NCBI RefSeq assembly: GCF_037076455.1 | Contig: NZ_AP028679.1 | Span: forward strand, 1,689,501-1,753,500 | Reading direction: 5' to 3' | DNA from: Desulfoferula mesophila | GTDB lineage: Bacteria; Desulfobacterota; Desulfarculia; Desulfarculales; Desulfarculaceae | DNA: 64,000 nucleotides | Shown here: piece by piece, positions 51,931-59,722 of the stretch | Layout: every line of letters starts with the position of its first letter | Position numbering within the stretch: position 1 is the first letter of the stretch | The notes under the pieces: generated by a model | Seen by the model: the letters and a program-made list of their open reading frames with translations, nothing else | Database searches by the model: none | Told to the model about the DNA's origin: nothing | Position numbers and translations under genes: made by a program

Positions 51931-51979
51931 CCCTGGCCCGCGTGGTGGGTGGTGCGTTGGGAGCGGGCCAGGGCCTTTT
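51931..51979 (+). terminator. terminator between capsid and gp10-like genes
   Basis: CCCTGGCCCGC (51931-51941) pairs with GCGGGCCAGGG (51963-51973), followed by CCTTTT. The loop is large (21 bases). It reduces expression of the following gene relative to capsid. Confidence 0.8.
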
Positions 51980-51998
51980 AAAAAAGAAGGGTTGTTCG

Positions 51999-52448
51999 AT
52001 GAAGATCGATATGAAGATAGAAAATCCGGAGGTCCTGGAGAAGTTCCGCCAGGCTCATATGCGCCTGGGGCCGGAGGTACGGGAAGCCGCGATGAAGGGG
52101 GCTACCCTGATCGCCGGGGAGGCCCGGGAGAACCTCTCCGGGAAGGTGCTGAAGGTTCAGACCGGGCGCCTCCGGGCCTCGATCCTCCCCCTTATCACTC
52201 GGGACACCCCCGACCGCGTTACCGCTGAGGTCGGTACGAATGTCGAATATGCCCGGATCCACGAGCTCGGGGGAACGATCAAGCCAAATCGGGCGGAGTG
52301 GCTCCGCTTCAATATTCCCGGAGTAGGATGGAGATCCGCGAAGGAGGTCCGGATCCCGGCGCGGCCATTCATGGGGCCCGCCCTGGAGAAAAGCCTCGAC
52401 AGGATCGCCTTCCTTCTGGAGTCGGCGGTAAAGCGAGCTTTTGAATAG
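51999..52448 (+). CDS. HK97 gp10-like head-closure/head-tail protein
   Basis: This 149-residue protein has the gp10 pattern: helical N-terminus (REAAMKGATLIAGEARENLS), KVQTGRLRASI, NVEYARIHELGGTI and IPARPFMGPALEKSLD. These proteins close the filled head or join it to the tail. Its presence, with capsid and terminase but no portal or tail genes, suggests it adapts satellite capsids to a helper tail. The start has AGAAGGG upstream. It ends 12 bp from the convergent cargo gene. Confidence 0.88.
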   Translation: MKIDMKIENPEVLEKFRQAHMRLGPEVREAAMKGATLIAGEARENLSGKVLKVQTGRLRASILPLITRDTPDRVTAEVGTNVEYARIHELGGTIKPNRAEWLRFNIPGVGWRSAKEVRIPARPFMGPALEKSLDRIAFLLESAVKRAFE

Positions 52449-52460
52449 GGGGAAGTTACC

Positions 52461-53024
52461 CTATTTGTGGACCGAAAGATGTTTGTCAAAAACTTTGTCG
52501 ATGGACTCCAACATTTTGGATACTTTGTCAAACTCTTCGTCGATCTTATTTTTCATTTCTACCAAGTATTCAGGATCTTCTTCATGAAGCCAGCCGATCC
52601 CATAGCTTTCTTGATAGAAACTAAGGTCTATTGCTGCGTTGTAAAAATCATTAAAATATTTTCTCACGTTGGGAGGAAACAAAAATCTACTAGTATCTAT
52701 TGGTTCATATTCTTTGCTGAATTCCTCGCGATCGAACTTTCCCGCCGTACCCGTCGTTCTTTTCATCAATTTTTTTATAAGGCTGTAAACCTCGGCTCTT
52801 TTATCGAATAGTTTAAATTTATGTTCCATTTTACGAACCAAATATTGTTGGTATGAAATGAAAATACCTGCCAAAGCAACTATCGGTGCCATTATTGCGG
52901 TAAAGCTTGTTACGTTTTTAGAAATAGCAATCCATATCAGAAAAGCGGTAAAAGTGGCCCAGCCAATTAAGATAATGCTTGCGATAATTTTTGTAGATTT
53001 ATCCATATCCTCGGGGAATATCAT
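52461..53024 (-). CDS. two-helix membrane protein, AT-rich cargo gene
   Basis: The product is 187 residues. Two transmembrane helices (IIASIILIGWATFTAFLIWI and FTAIMAPIVALAGIFISYQQ) are followed by a cytoplasmic helical domain that starts KFKLFDKRAEVYSLIKKLM and continues through FLFPPNVRKYFNDFYNAAI. I know this layout from many unnamed accessory membrane proteins, but no function is established. The ATG at 53024 has GGAG six bases upstream; longer starts lack one. Base composition is far more AT-rich than the rest of the element, and it is the only minus-strand gene, so it is a separately acquired cargo gene. Confidence 0.8.
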   Translation of the reverse strand: MIFPEDMDKSTKIIASIILIGWATFTAFLIWIAISKNVTSFTAIMAPIVALAGIFISYQQYLVRKMEHKFKLFDKRAEVYSLIKKLMKRTTGTAGKFDREEFSKEYEPIDTSRFLFPPNVRKYFNDFYNAAIDLSFYQESYGIGWLHEEDPEYLVEMKNKIDEEFDKVSKMLESIDKVFDKHLSVHK

Positions 53025-53157
53025 TTTAATCTCCAAACGGGCGACCATTACGATTCGGGTTGACCGGGCTGGCACAAAATCATACAATAAAATCGCTAAA
53101 ATCGTAAAGCGGGAGGATCACCGTTATGGGTCCTATTTTGTGCCTTCAATATGATTT

Positions 53158-53223
53158 TGCCGACGTGCCGGGATACCGTGAGGTCCCGGGAGGCTTCTTT
53201 GCGAGCCTTAGCACACGTCGGCA
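53158..53223 (+). ncRNA. candidate structured RNA or structured leader (three-way junction)
   Basis: An outer 10-bp stem (TGCCGACGTG at 53158-53167 with CACGTCGGCA at 53214-53223) encloses two hairpins: CCGGG..ACC-GTGA-GGT-CCCGG (53168-53189) and AGGCT-TCTTTGCG-AGCCT (53191-53208). It lies in the divergent region upstream of the 65-residue gene and integrase, 20 bp before the start codon. No T-run follows. Confidence 0.6.
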
Positions 53224-53243
53224 CCTTTATTTTGGAGGAAGCC

Positions 53244-53441
53244 ATGTCTACCAAAGCCGCACACCCCAGAGACGCCATTAGCACTGCCTTGTCGCCCTTC
53301 GAGGCCCTCGAGGCCCTGGCCGCGAGTATCCCCCCCAGGAACACGGAGCCGGAGGTACTCGGCCACATTTCCACGCTCCTAGCCGTCTGTATTGATAACG
53401 CGAACCAGGTTCTCGGGGAGTGCTTCGCCGAGGAGGAGTAA
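53244..53441 (+). CDS. small satellite protein upstream of integrase
   Basis: This 65-residue, mainly helical and acidic protein (RDAISTALSPFEALEALAAS, LGHISTLLAVCIDNANQVLG) has no recognised domain. It has a strong TTGGAGGAAGCC site, ends two bases before the integrase start and is probably translated with it. It could modulate integrase activity or be a small anti-repressor; nothing in the sequence decides this. Confidence 0.65.
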   Translation: MSTKAAHPRDAISTALSPFEALEALAASIPPRNTEPEVLGHISTLLAVCIDNANQVLGECFAEEE

Positions 53442-53443
53442 TC

Positions 53444-54556
53444 ATGGCGATCAGAACGATCAAGCACCCCTCGGGGGCGGTGACGTACCAGATCGACTAT
53501 TACGACCCCAACGGGAAGCGATGCCGCCAAAACTTCAAACGGAAGAAGGACGCGGTCGCCGAACATAGCAAGCGGGTCTCCCTGGTCGCGGAGGGCCGCT
53601 ACCTGGACGTTAAACAGGAGTCCCGGCATACCCTCGGGGAGCTCATGACTCGCTACCATGCCGCCCATGAAAATCAGACCGCTTTTCGGACTCAGAAGCG
53701 CGTTGCGCTCCAAGCCTTTGCCAGATACTTCAAATGCGAAATAAGGGCTTCTGGAGGCAAAACTACCTACGTAGGCGGCCCCTTATTGTCAAAAATGGGC
53801 CTATACCGGCTCGAGCAATACCGCAACGACAGGCTGGCGACGCCGAAGGTGCGCGGGGGAGGGGAGAGATCCAAGGCCGCGGTCAATCGCGAGCTCTCCG
53901 CCGTCCGCCACCTTTTCTCGAAGGCGGTCGAGTGGGAGATGATGGAGAAAACCCCCTTCGCCGCCGCCCGGAGATTTTTCTACAAGGAGACCTCGGGAAG
54001 GCTCCGCTTCCTGACCCAGGACGAAGCGACCAAGCTCCTGGACGAGTGTCCGGCCCACCTCCGCCCGGTGGTCTTCGCCGCCCTCCATACCGGGATGCGG
54101 CGGGGTGAGATCCTTAAGCTCAAATGGGAGGCTATTCGCGCCGGGTATATCTACCTCACCGAAACCAAGACCGGGGAGGGGAGGGAGATCCCGGTGTCCG
54201 ACGACCTGGCCGACCTTTTCAAGACCCTTCGCCAGGAAAACGGGCTCCGGTCCCCTTACGTATTCCTTGGCCGGGACGGGAAGCGGATCCGCGAGCTCAG
54301 GAGGTCCTTTGCGGGCGCCTGTCGGCGGGCCGGGATCAAGGAGTTTCGATTCCACGACCTTCGCCACACCTTCGCGTCCTGGCTCGTTATGAAGGGGGTG
54401 GACCTAAAGGCCGTCCAGGAGCTCCTGGGCCATAAGTCGATCACCATGACGATGCGCTATGCCCACCTTTCCCAGGCCCACAAAAAGGCGGCGGTTAACC
54501 TAATATCAGTGACCAATAATGACCATACACCCCTCCAAGGGAGCGTAAGTGGCTGA
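53444..54556 (+). CDS. int: tyrosine recombinase/integrase of the satellite
   Basis: This 370-residue integrase has an N-terminal arm-type binding segment (GAVTYQIDYYDPNGKR), a SAM-like core-binding domain (about 70-185) and a catalytic domain with the full set: Arg in HTGMRRGEIL, Lys in TETKTGEG, HDLRHTFASWL, LGHKSITMTM and the Tyr nucleophile in RYAHLSQ. It integrates the element at tRNA-Arg and lies 90 bp from attR, as is usual. The ATG at 53444 has GAGGAG upstream. Confidence 0.95.
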   Translation: MAIRTIKHPSGAVTYQIDYYDPNGKRCRQNFKRKKDAVAEHSKRVSLVAEGRYLDVKQESRHTLGELMTRYHAAHENQTAFRTQKRVALQAFARYFKCEIRASGGKTTYVGGPLLSKMGLYRLEQYRNDRLATPKVRGGGERSKAAVNRELSAVRHLFSKAVEWEMMEKTPFAAARRFFYKETSGRLRFLTQDEATKLLDECPAHLRPVVFAALHTGMRRGEILKLKWEAIRAGYIYLTETKTGEGREIPVSDDLADLFKTLRQENGLRSPYVFLGRDGKRIRELRRSFAGACRRAGIKEFRFHDLRHTFASWLVMKGVDLKAVQELLGHKSITMTMRYAHLSQAHKKAAVNLISVTNNDHTPLQGSVSG

Positions 54557-54646
54557 ACTGAATAGACAGGATGGACAGTCACAAAAGGGGGCGGGGTTAA
54601 GGGTAAAATGCTGGAATATTTGATAAAAATATATATTAGGCGCCTT

Positions 54647-54693
54647 GCCTCCTAAGCCGTAGGCCGCCCGTTCGAATCGGGCCGGGGGCACCA
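54647..54693 (+). repeat. attR, 47-bp direct repeat of tRNA-Arg 3' end
   Basis: It is identical to 46465-46511. Only the 3-prime part of the tRNA is present (no acceptor 5-prime strand or D-arm), so it is not a functional tRNA gene. Confidence 0.97.
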
Positions 54694-54768
54694 ATTATTT
54701 CAATCAGCTAGGTTGATTGGGCGAGCGCTGAAAATGGGCGCGTGTGGAGATATGTGGAGGGAGGGTGC

Positions 54769-54828
54769 TCATACTCCGCGTATTTCCCGCAGATAATTGT
54801 TGGTGGTGGCGGCCTGAGAGTGGCCCAG
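54769..54828 (-). pseudogene. C-terminal fragment of a second tyrosine integrase
   Basis: On the minus strand, 19 codons plus a TGA stop read LGHSQAATTNNYLREIRGV, which matches the end of tyrosine integrases: the LGH box, then TT and the Tyr nucleophile within NNYLRE. Upstream of it the frame no longer resembles an integrase and no start is present. The satellite integrase has a different C-terminus, so this is a relic of another element. Its 3-prime end points at the tRNA-Arg attachment site, 75 bp away. Confidence 0.75.
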
Positions 54829-54941
54829 CCTGCCCGAATGCCGGTCAGGCTCGGGCCCTGCCGGAGGCGGAGTTTAGTTGGCAGGGCTGAGCAGGGCCGT
54901 CTGGGTTTGCGCGATCCTGGTTCCTGGTGGATACTAGCGCC

Positions 54942-55808
54942 ATGCAACGCCACCAACCCAAACCCCCCTGGCTGCGCCGCAAGCTGGCCTCCGTGGGCTG
55001 CAGCACCAAGGTGCAGGCCAGCCTGGCCGCGGGCGGCCTGTTCACCGTGTGCCAGGAGGCCCAGTGCCCCAACCAGGGTGAGTGCTACGGCCGGGGCGAG
55101 GCCACCTTCCTGCTCCTGGGCCCCGCCTGCACCCGGCGCTGCACCTTTTGCGCGGTGAGCAAGGTTAAGCCAGCGCCGGTCGATCCCCAGGAACCGGCCC
55201 ACGCGGCCCGGGCCGCGGCGGAGATGGGGCTCACCTACGTGGTGCTGACCATGGTCACCCGCGACGACCTGCCCGACGGCGGGGCGGCCCAGGTGGCGGC
55301 CACCATCGAGGCCCTGCACCAGGCCCTGCCTGGAGTGGGGGTGGAGGCCCTTATCTCCGACCTGGGGGGCAGCGAGCAGGACCTGGCCACCGTGTTGGCC
55401 GCCGGGCCGGTGGTCCTGAATCACAACCTGGAGACGGTGCCCCGCCTCTATCCCCAGCTGCGCCCCCAGGCCCGCTACCAGCGCTCCCTGGATCTGCTGC
55501 AACGGGCGGCCAACGCCGGGGCCCTCACCAAGAGCGGCCTCATGCTGGGCTTGGGCGAGACCCGCGACGAGCTGTTGGCCGTGTTCGACGACCTCTTGGC
55601 CCACGGCTGCCGGGTGCTGACCCTGGGACAATACCTGGCTCCCAGCCGGGAGCATTTCCCGGTGGTCAGCTACGTGCATCCCGACGAGTTCGCCTCCTTG
55701 CGCGAGGCGGCCCTGGCTCGGGGATTCGTGGCCGTGGCCAGCGGGCCCTATGTGCGCTCCTCCTACCAGGCGGGCGAGCTTTGGCGCCAGGCGACGCGAT
55801 CCGCCTAG
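54942..55808 (+). CDS. lipA: lipoyl synthase
   Basis: This 288-residue protein has the auxiliary cluster motif C37-x4-C42-x5-C48 (CQEAQCPNQGEC), the radical SAM motif C63-x3-C67-x2-C70 (CTRRCTFC) and the C-terminal RSSY serine. That is the diagnostic LipA set. It inserts two sulfurs into octanoyl groups on carrier proteins. The start is ATG 54942, or GTG 54927. No lipB is adjacent; a BioB-like radical SAM gene and an ABC importer follow. Confidence 0.95.
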   Translation: MQRHQPKPPWLRRKLASVGCSTKVQASLAAGGLFTVCQEAQCPNQGECYGRGEATFLLLGPACTRRCTFCAVSKVKPAPVDPQEPAHAARAAAEMGLTYVVLTMVTRDDLPDGGAAQVAATIEALHQALPGVGVEALISDLGGSEQDLATVLAAGPVVLNHNLETVPRLYPQLRPQARYQRSLDLLQRAANAGALTKSGLMLGLGETRDELLAVFDDLLAHGCRVLTLGQYLAPSREHFPVVSYVHPDEFASLREAALARGFVAVASGPYVRSSYQAGELWRQATRSA

Positions 55809-56013
55809 CTTTTCCGCCGGACCTTTCGCCGCTCCGCCGTTTATACAACTGGTAAGCAAAAATTCGGGCCGATTGCCAGGTATGGCTTTACAATTCCAAG
55901 TGATGCGTTATGTTTGCCACAAGGCATCGGAACTTATCGACATTATCGATCAGTAGCCTGGGCGGCCATTGCTTCGACTGCGCCAACCAGATAGCAATCC
56001 TGGAGAGTCCATT

Positions 56014-57081
56014 TTGAGCCCCTGGAACCCCCTTGATCCCAAGGTAACGGAAATACTTACCAAGGCCGAGGACATGGCCGGCATCACCCGGGAAGAGGCG
56101 GTTTGTTTGCTGCGCCTGGAGTTGTGCTCGCCCGAGGCTTACGCGGTGATGGCCCTGGCCAACCGCATGAGTCGCCAGGCCTTCGGGGGCAAGGGCGAGC
56201 TGCACTTTCACATCGGGCTCAACGTGGAGGGCTGCTCCTTTAACTGCAAGTTCTGTTCTCTGACCAAGCAGGCGGGCATTTTTAATGAAAGCGAGGAGTT
56301 CAGCCACGAGCAACTCCTGGCCTGGGCCAAGAAGGGCGAAGAGCAGGGGGCCGACGCCCTCAATCTGATGACCACCGGCCGCTATCGTTTTGAGCGACTG
56401 TTGGAGGTGGGGGCTTGGCTCAGCCGGGAGGTCAACGTGCCTTTGGTGGCCAACACCCGTGACATCAACCACCAGGAGGGCGAGGCGCTGTTGGCCCACG
56501 GCTTCCAGGGCTTTTATCACGCCGTGCGCCTGCGCGAGGGGGTGGACTCCCCCTTCCCGGTGGCCAAGCGCATCGCCACCATCAAGGTGATCACCGAGGT
56601 GGGGCTCAAATGGGCCAACTGCATCGAGCCGGTGGGGCCGGAGCACCAGCCCGAGGAGATCGCGGAGCTCATGGTCCTGGCCCGGGAGCTGGGCGCCACC
56701 TATTCGGGAGTGATGCGCCGCATCAACTTCCCCGGTTCGCCCCTGGGCCACCACGGCATGATCAACGAGTTGGAGATGGCCCGCATGGTGGCGGTGAGCC
56801 GCCTGGTCATGGGCGACGTGCCTCGGGCCCACTGCACCCACGAGCCCAATACCGCCGCCCTGATGGCCGGGGCCAACCTGTTTTTCCCCGAGGTGGGCTC
56901 CAGCCCGCGCGAGACCCAGGCGGACACCGGCCAGGGGCGCGGCAGGGACGTGGCAGCCTGCGCGGCCATCATGCGTGAAATGGGCCTGAATCCGAGCCTG
57001 CCTTCCAACTGCTTTGACGCGCCCCCCAGCGACGCAGGCCCGCAAGACACCTGCCCCTCGGCTTACCCCGGCCTGCCCTGA
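56014..57081 (+). CDS. BioB/HmdB/PylB-like radical SAM enzyme, substrate unknown
   Basis: The protein is 355 residues. The radical SAM motif CSFNCKFC lies in HIGLNVEGCSFNCKFCSL, followed by a BATS-type C-terminal half (FPGSPLGHHGMINELEMARM, AHCTHEPNTAALMAGANLFF). It lacks the set of extra cysteines that hold the sulfur-donating cluster of biotin synthase, so it is not BioB. It falls with BioB-like enzymes that do carbon rearrangement or methylation (HmdB, PylB). The start is TTG 56014, six bases after GGAGAG. It is 44 bp upstream of an ABC importer operon, so it may act on the imported compound. Confidence 0.82.
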   Translation: MSPWNPLDPKVTEILTKAEDMAGITREEAVCLLRLELCSPEAYAVMALANRMSRQAFGGKGELHFHIGLNVEGCSFNCKFCSLTKQAGIFNESEEFSHEQLLAWAKKGEEQGADALNLMTTGRYRFERLLEVGAWLSREVNVPLVANTRDINHQEGEALLAHGFQGFYHAVRLREGVDSPFPVAKRIATIKVITEVGLKWANCIEPVGPEHQPEEIAELMVLARELGATYSGVMRRINFPGSPLGHHGMINELEMARMVAVSRLVMGDVPRAHCTHEPNTAALMAGANLFFPEVGSSPRETQADTGQGRGRDVAACAAIMREMGLNPSLPSNCFDAPPSDAGPQDTCPSAYPGLP

Positions 57082-57125
57082 GCCCATCCGTCCGTTGGCC
57101 ATTGACGGTGGCCGGAGGAGACATC

Positions 57126-58076
57126 ATGCGCCTAGCACACCTTCGCTGGATCGCCCTATCTCTGGTGGCCGGTCTGCTCCTGATCGGGGCCGGTCCGGCC
57201 CGAGCCGAGGACCCCTGGAAAGTAGGCACCTGGAAGACCGCCCAGACGATCCAGCCCTTTTTCTATCAACAGTTTTTGCCCAGGCAAAAAATCGCGGTGT
57301 TTCCCTTCACCAACCCGGCCGACCAGAAGATGGCCCTGTTGGCGGGGAGCCTAGACATGTGCGGCACCACCCTGGCCCACGCCATCCACGCCGCCTCCCG
57401 TGGCGAGCCGGTGGTGGTGGTGGCCGCTCTGTGCAACAAGTGCTCGGCCCTGGTGGTGAGAAAAGACGGCCCCGTGCGTAGCGTCAAGGAGCTGGCGGGC
57501 AAGAAGATCGGCTACGTACCCGGCACCATGCACGAGATCCTGCTGCGCGAGGCCCTGACCAAAAACGGCCTCAATCCCAACCGGGACGTCAAGCTGGTGC
57601 GGGTGGATTTTTTCGACATGGGCCTAGCCCTGGCTCGCGGCTCCATCGACGCCTTTCTCTCGGGCGAGCCGTTCCCCACCCTGGCGGTGATGCAGGGCTA
57701 CGGCCGCATCCTGGCCTATCCTTATTACGGCCAGGGCATCGGCACCATCAATGCGGGCATGCTGGTCAAGCGCGAGGCCGTCGCCAAGTCGCCCCAAAGG
57801 GTGGCCGCCCTGGTCCAGGCCCACGCCGAGGCCACCGAATACCTCCAGGCCCATCCCCAAAAATGGTTGCAGCGGGCGGCGACTTTCGGCACCCCGCTGG
57901 AGGTGCTGACCAAGGCGGCCCCCAACATGGAACTGGCCTGGAAAATGGACCCGGAGTTCATCCGGCGGGTGGCCGCCCTGGGCGCGCGCATGAAGGCCCT
58001 GGGCCTGATCAGCCAAGAGCCGGACTATGCTAAACTCATTGATCTGAGCTTCGTTGAGCGCGTTAAACTTAAGTAA
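57126..58076 (+). CDS. ABC transporter substrate-binding protein (SsuA/TauA/NMT1 type)
   Basis: The product is 316 residues with a signal peptide (LRWIALSLVAGLLLIGAG, cleavage after ARA). The periplasmic binding fold includes DQKMALLAGSLDMCGTTLAH, VRSVKELAGKKIGYVPGTMH and GSIDAFLSGEPFPTLAV, as in SsuA/ThiY-type receptors for sulfonates, nitrate or pyrimidine precursors. The ligand is not determinable. An excellent GGAGGAG site precedes the ATG. The stop overlaps the permease start by one base. Confidence 0.9.
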   Translation: MRLAHLRWIALSLVAGLLLIGAGPARAEDPWKVGTWKTAQTIQPFFYQQFLPRQKIAVFPFTNPADQKMALLAGSLDMCGTTLAHAIHAASRGEPVVVVAALCNKCSALVVRKDGPVRSVKELAGKKIGYVPGTMHEILLREALTKNGLNPNRDVKLVRVDFFDMGLALARGSIDAFLSGEPFPTLAVMQGYGRILAYPYYGQGIGTINAGMLVKREAVAKSPQRVAALVQAHAEATEYLQAHPQKWLQRAATFGTPLEVLTKAAPNMELAWKMDPEFIRRVAALGARMKALGLISQEPDYAKLIDLSFVERVKLK

Positions 58077-58894
58077 TGATGATCCTGAAGGAACCAGTCC
58101 AACCCCAACCCCTTAAAAGGCCGCTGGCGGCCATGTTGCTGCCCTGGTTGCTGCCTGCCTGCGTTTTGGGTTTGTGGGCCCTGCTCAGCCTGGGAGGGCT
58201 GGTGCCCGCCTACCTGCTGCCCCCTCCGGGGCAGGTGCTGGCCACGGCGCGGGACTACATCTTCGCCCCGCCGGGCAGCGCGCCCTATGCCGGTCGGTTT
58301 TTAAGCGACGCCCTGGCCAGCCTGGGCCGGGTGGGCGGCGGCTTCGCCTTGGCCGTGCTCCTGGGCCTGCCCCTGGGGCTCATCTCGGGCCGCCTGAGGT
58401 TTATGCGCCTTTTCCTGGACACCTTCATCAACGGGGTGCGGGCGGTGCCGGGCATCGCCTGGCTGCCCCTGGCCCTGGTGTGGTTCGGCATCGGTTTCAA
58501 GACCACCGTGTTTCTGGTGGCGCTGGCAGCCTTTTTCCCCATCTACCTGGGCGCGGCCGCCGGGGCCCGCCAGGTGAACCCCCTGTACATGCGCTCCGGG
58601 GCCATGCTGGGCCTGGGCCGGGGCCAACTGATCTTTTCGGTGCTCATCCCCGCGGCCATGCCCCACGTGGTCACCGGGCTCAGGCTGGGCCTAGGCATAT
58701 CCTTCGCCTACCTGGTGCTGGGCGAGCTGACCGGAGTGCCCGACGGCTTGGGCGCGGCCATCATGGACGCGCGCATGCTGGGACGGGTGGACATCATCGT
58801 CATGGGCATCCTGCTCATCGCGGTGATCGGGCGGTTGTGCGATCTGGCCATGGTGGGCGGGTTGAAGCTTCTCAAGAGCGTGCGGAGGCGGTGA
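58076..58894 (+). CDS. ABC transporter permease (SsuC/TauC type)
   Basis: This 272-residue protein has six predicted membrane helices and a BPD_transp_1 domain. The EAA-like loop GAAAGARQVNPLYMRSGAML is followed by GLGRGQLIFSVLIPAAMPHV. It forms the channel with the ATP-binding protein encoded next. The start overlaps the binding-protein stop (TAATG), and its stop overlaps the next start (TGATG), so the three genes are translationally coupled. Confidence 0.92.
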   Translation: MMILKEPVQPQPLKRPLAAMLLPWLLPACVLGLWALLSLGGLVPAYLLPPPGQVLATARDYIFAPPGSAPYAGRFLSDALASLGRVGGGFALAVLLGLPLGLISGRLRFMRLFLDTFINGVRAVPGIAWLPLALVWFGIGFKTTVFLVALAAFFPIYLGAAAGARQVNPLYMRSGAMLGLGRGQLIFSVLIPAAMPHVVTGLRLGLGISFAYLVLGELTGVPDGLGAAIMDARMLGRVDIIVMGILLIAVIGRLCDLAMVGGLKLLKSVRRR

Positions 58895-59682
58895 TGGGCG
58901 CCAGGGTCGGGGAAAACACCGCCGCGCCCTGCCTGCAGGTGGAGGGCCTGAGCAAGGGCTTTGTGGTGAACGGCCGCCGGGTGCAGGCCCTCAGCGACAT
59001 CTCCTTTGCGGTGCGCTCCGGCGAGGTGCTGGGCATCCTGGGCCCCAGCGGTTGCGGCAAGACCACCCTGCTCAACATCCTGGCGGGCTTTTTGGCCCAC
59101 GACCAGGGCCGGGTGCTCATGAACCAGCGGCCGGTTAGCGGCCCCGGCCCGGAGCGGGGGGTGGTGTTCCAGGAGGACGCCCTGTTTCCCTGGCTCACCG
59201 TGGCCGAGAACGTGGGCTTCGGCCTGCGCAACGGAGACGGCCGGGCGGGCCGCCTGGCCAAGGTGGAGGCCATGCTGGAGATGGTGGGGCTCACGGGCTA
59301 CGGGCGCTATCTGCCCCGGGCCATCTCCGGGGGCATGAAACAGCGGGTGGCCCTGGCCCGGGTGCTGGTGCTGGGGCCGGCCGCCCTGCTGATGGACGAG
59401 CCCTTCGCCGCCCTGGACGCCCAGACCAGGGCGGACATGCACCAGTTGCTCATATCCTTGCAGCAGCGCCTGCGCCAAACCGTGATCTTCGTCACCCACG
59501 ACCTGGAAGAGGCGGTCAAGCTGGCCGACCGGGTGCTGGTGATGGACACCTCGCCCGGCCGCATCCGCCGTGAATTCGTGGTGGAGCTGCCCCGGCCCCG
59601 CGACCTGGACGCCCCGGAGTTTCTGGCCTTGAAGCGCGCGGTGCACGCCTGCCTGTGCGAGCCGGAGCCTCCCCAGTCTTAG
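58894..59682 (+). CDS. ABC transporter ATP-binding protein (SsuB/TauB type)
   Basis: This 262-residue protein has Walker A GPSGCGKTT, a Q-loop in GVVFQEDALFPWLTV, the signature AISGGMKQRVALAR, Walker B ALLMDEPFAALD and the H-loop VTHDLEEAV, all intact. It powers the importer with the two preceding genes. It ends 40 bp before the convergent CitE-like gene. Confidence 0.94.
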   Translation: MGARVGENTAAPCLQVEGLSKGFVVNGRRVQALSDISFAVRSGEVLGILGPSGCGKTTLLNILAGFLAHDQGRVLMNQRPVSGPGPERGVVFQEDALFPWLTVAENVGFGLRNGDGRAGRLAKVEAMLEMVGLTGYGRYLPRAISGGMKQRVALARVLVLGPAALLMDEPFAALDAQTRADMHQLLISLQQRLRQTVIFVTHDLEEAVKLADRVLVMDTSPGRIRREFVVELPRPRDLDAPEFLALKRAVHACLCEPEPPQS

Positions 59683-59722
59683 CGGAACCGGATCGCCATC
59701 TCCGGCGCGGCCGGGGGTCGGC

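Larger units (their letters stand above)
46465..54693 (+). mobile_element. integrated phage satellite (capsid-encoding, portal-less)
   Basis: This 8.2-kb element is inserted in tRNA-Arg(CCT) and bounded by identical 47-bp repeats (46465-46511 and 54647-54693). Left to right it encodes a ribbon-helix-helix regulator, an XRE-like regulator, a winged-helix/RecA ATPase, an excisionase-like HTH, a possible small terminase, a large terminase, an HK97-type capsid protein, a gp10-like protein, a minus-strand membrane protein, a 65-residue protein and a tyrosine integrase. Portal, protease, tail, lysis and primase genes are absent. All frames are intact, with ribosome sites and terminators, so it looks maintained by selection. 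This fits a helper-dependent satellite better than a remnant prophage. Confidence 0.85.

Noticed and set aside
53158-53223. Hammerhead-type ribozyme
   Set aside because: The three-way junction shape is suggestive, but the conserved CTGANGA and GAAA core bases are absent.
54647-54693. Second tRNA-Arg gene
   Set aside because: Only the 3-prime 47 bp are present, without the acceptor 5-prime strand and D-arm, so it is an attachment-site copy.
46465-54693. Decayed prophage as the simplest explanation
   Set aside because: No gene in the element is frameshifted or truncated, spacing is tight and terminators are in place. A decayed phage would be expected to leave fragments of portal, protease or tail genes, and none are visible.
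54708-55859. 383-codon minus-strand frame opposite lipA
   Set aside because: It is an antisense shadow of lipoyl synthase. A different frame, not this one, carries the short integrase remnant at 54769-54828.
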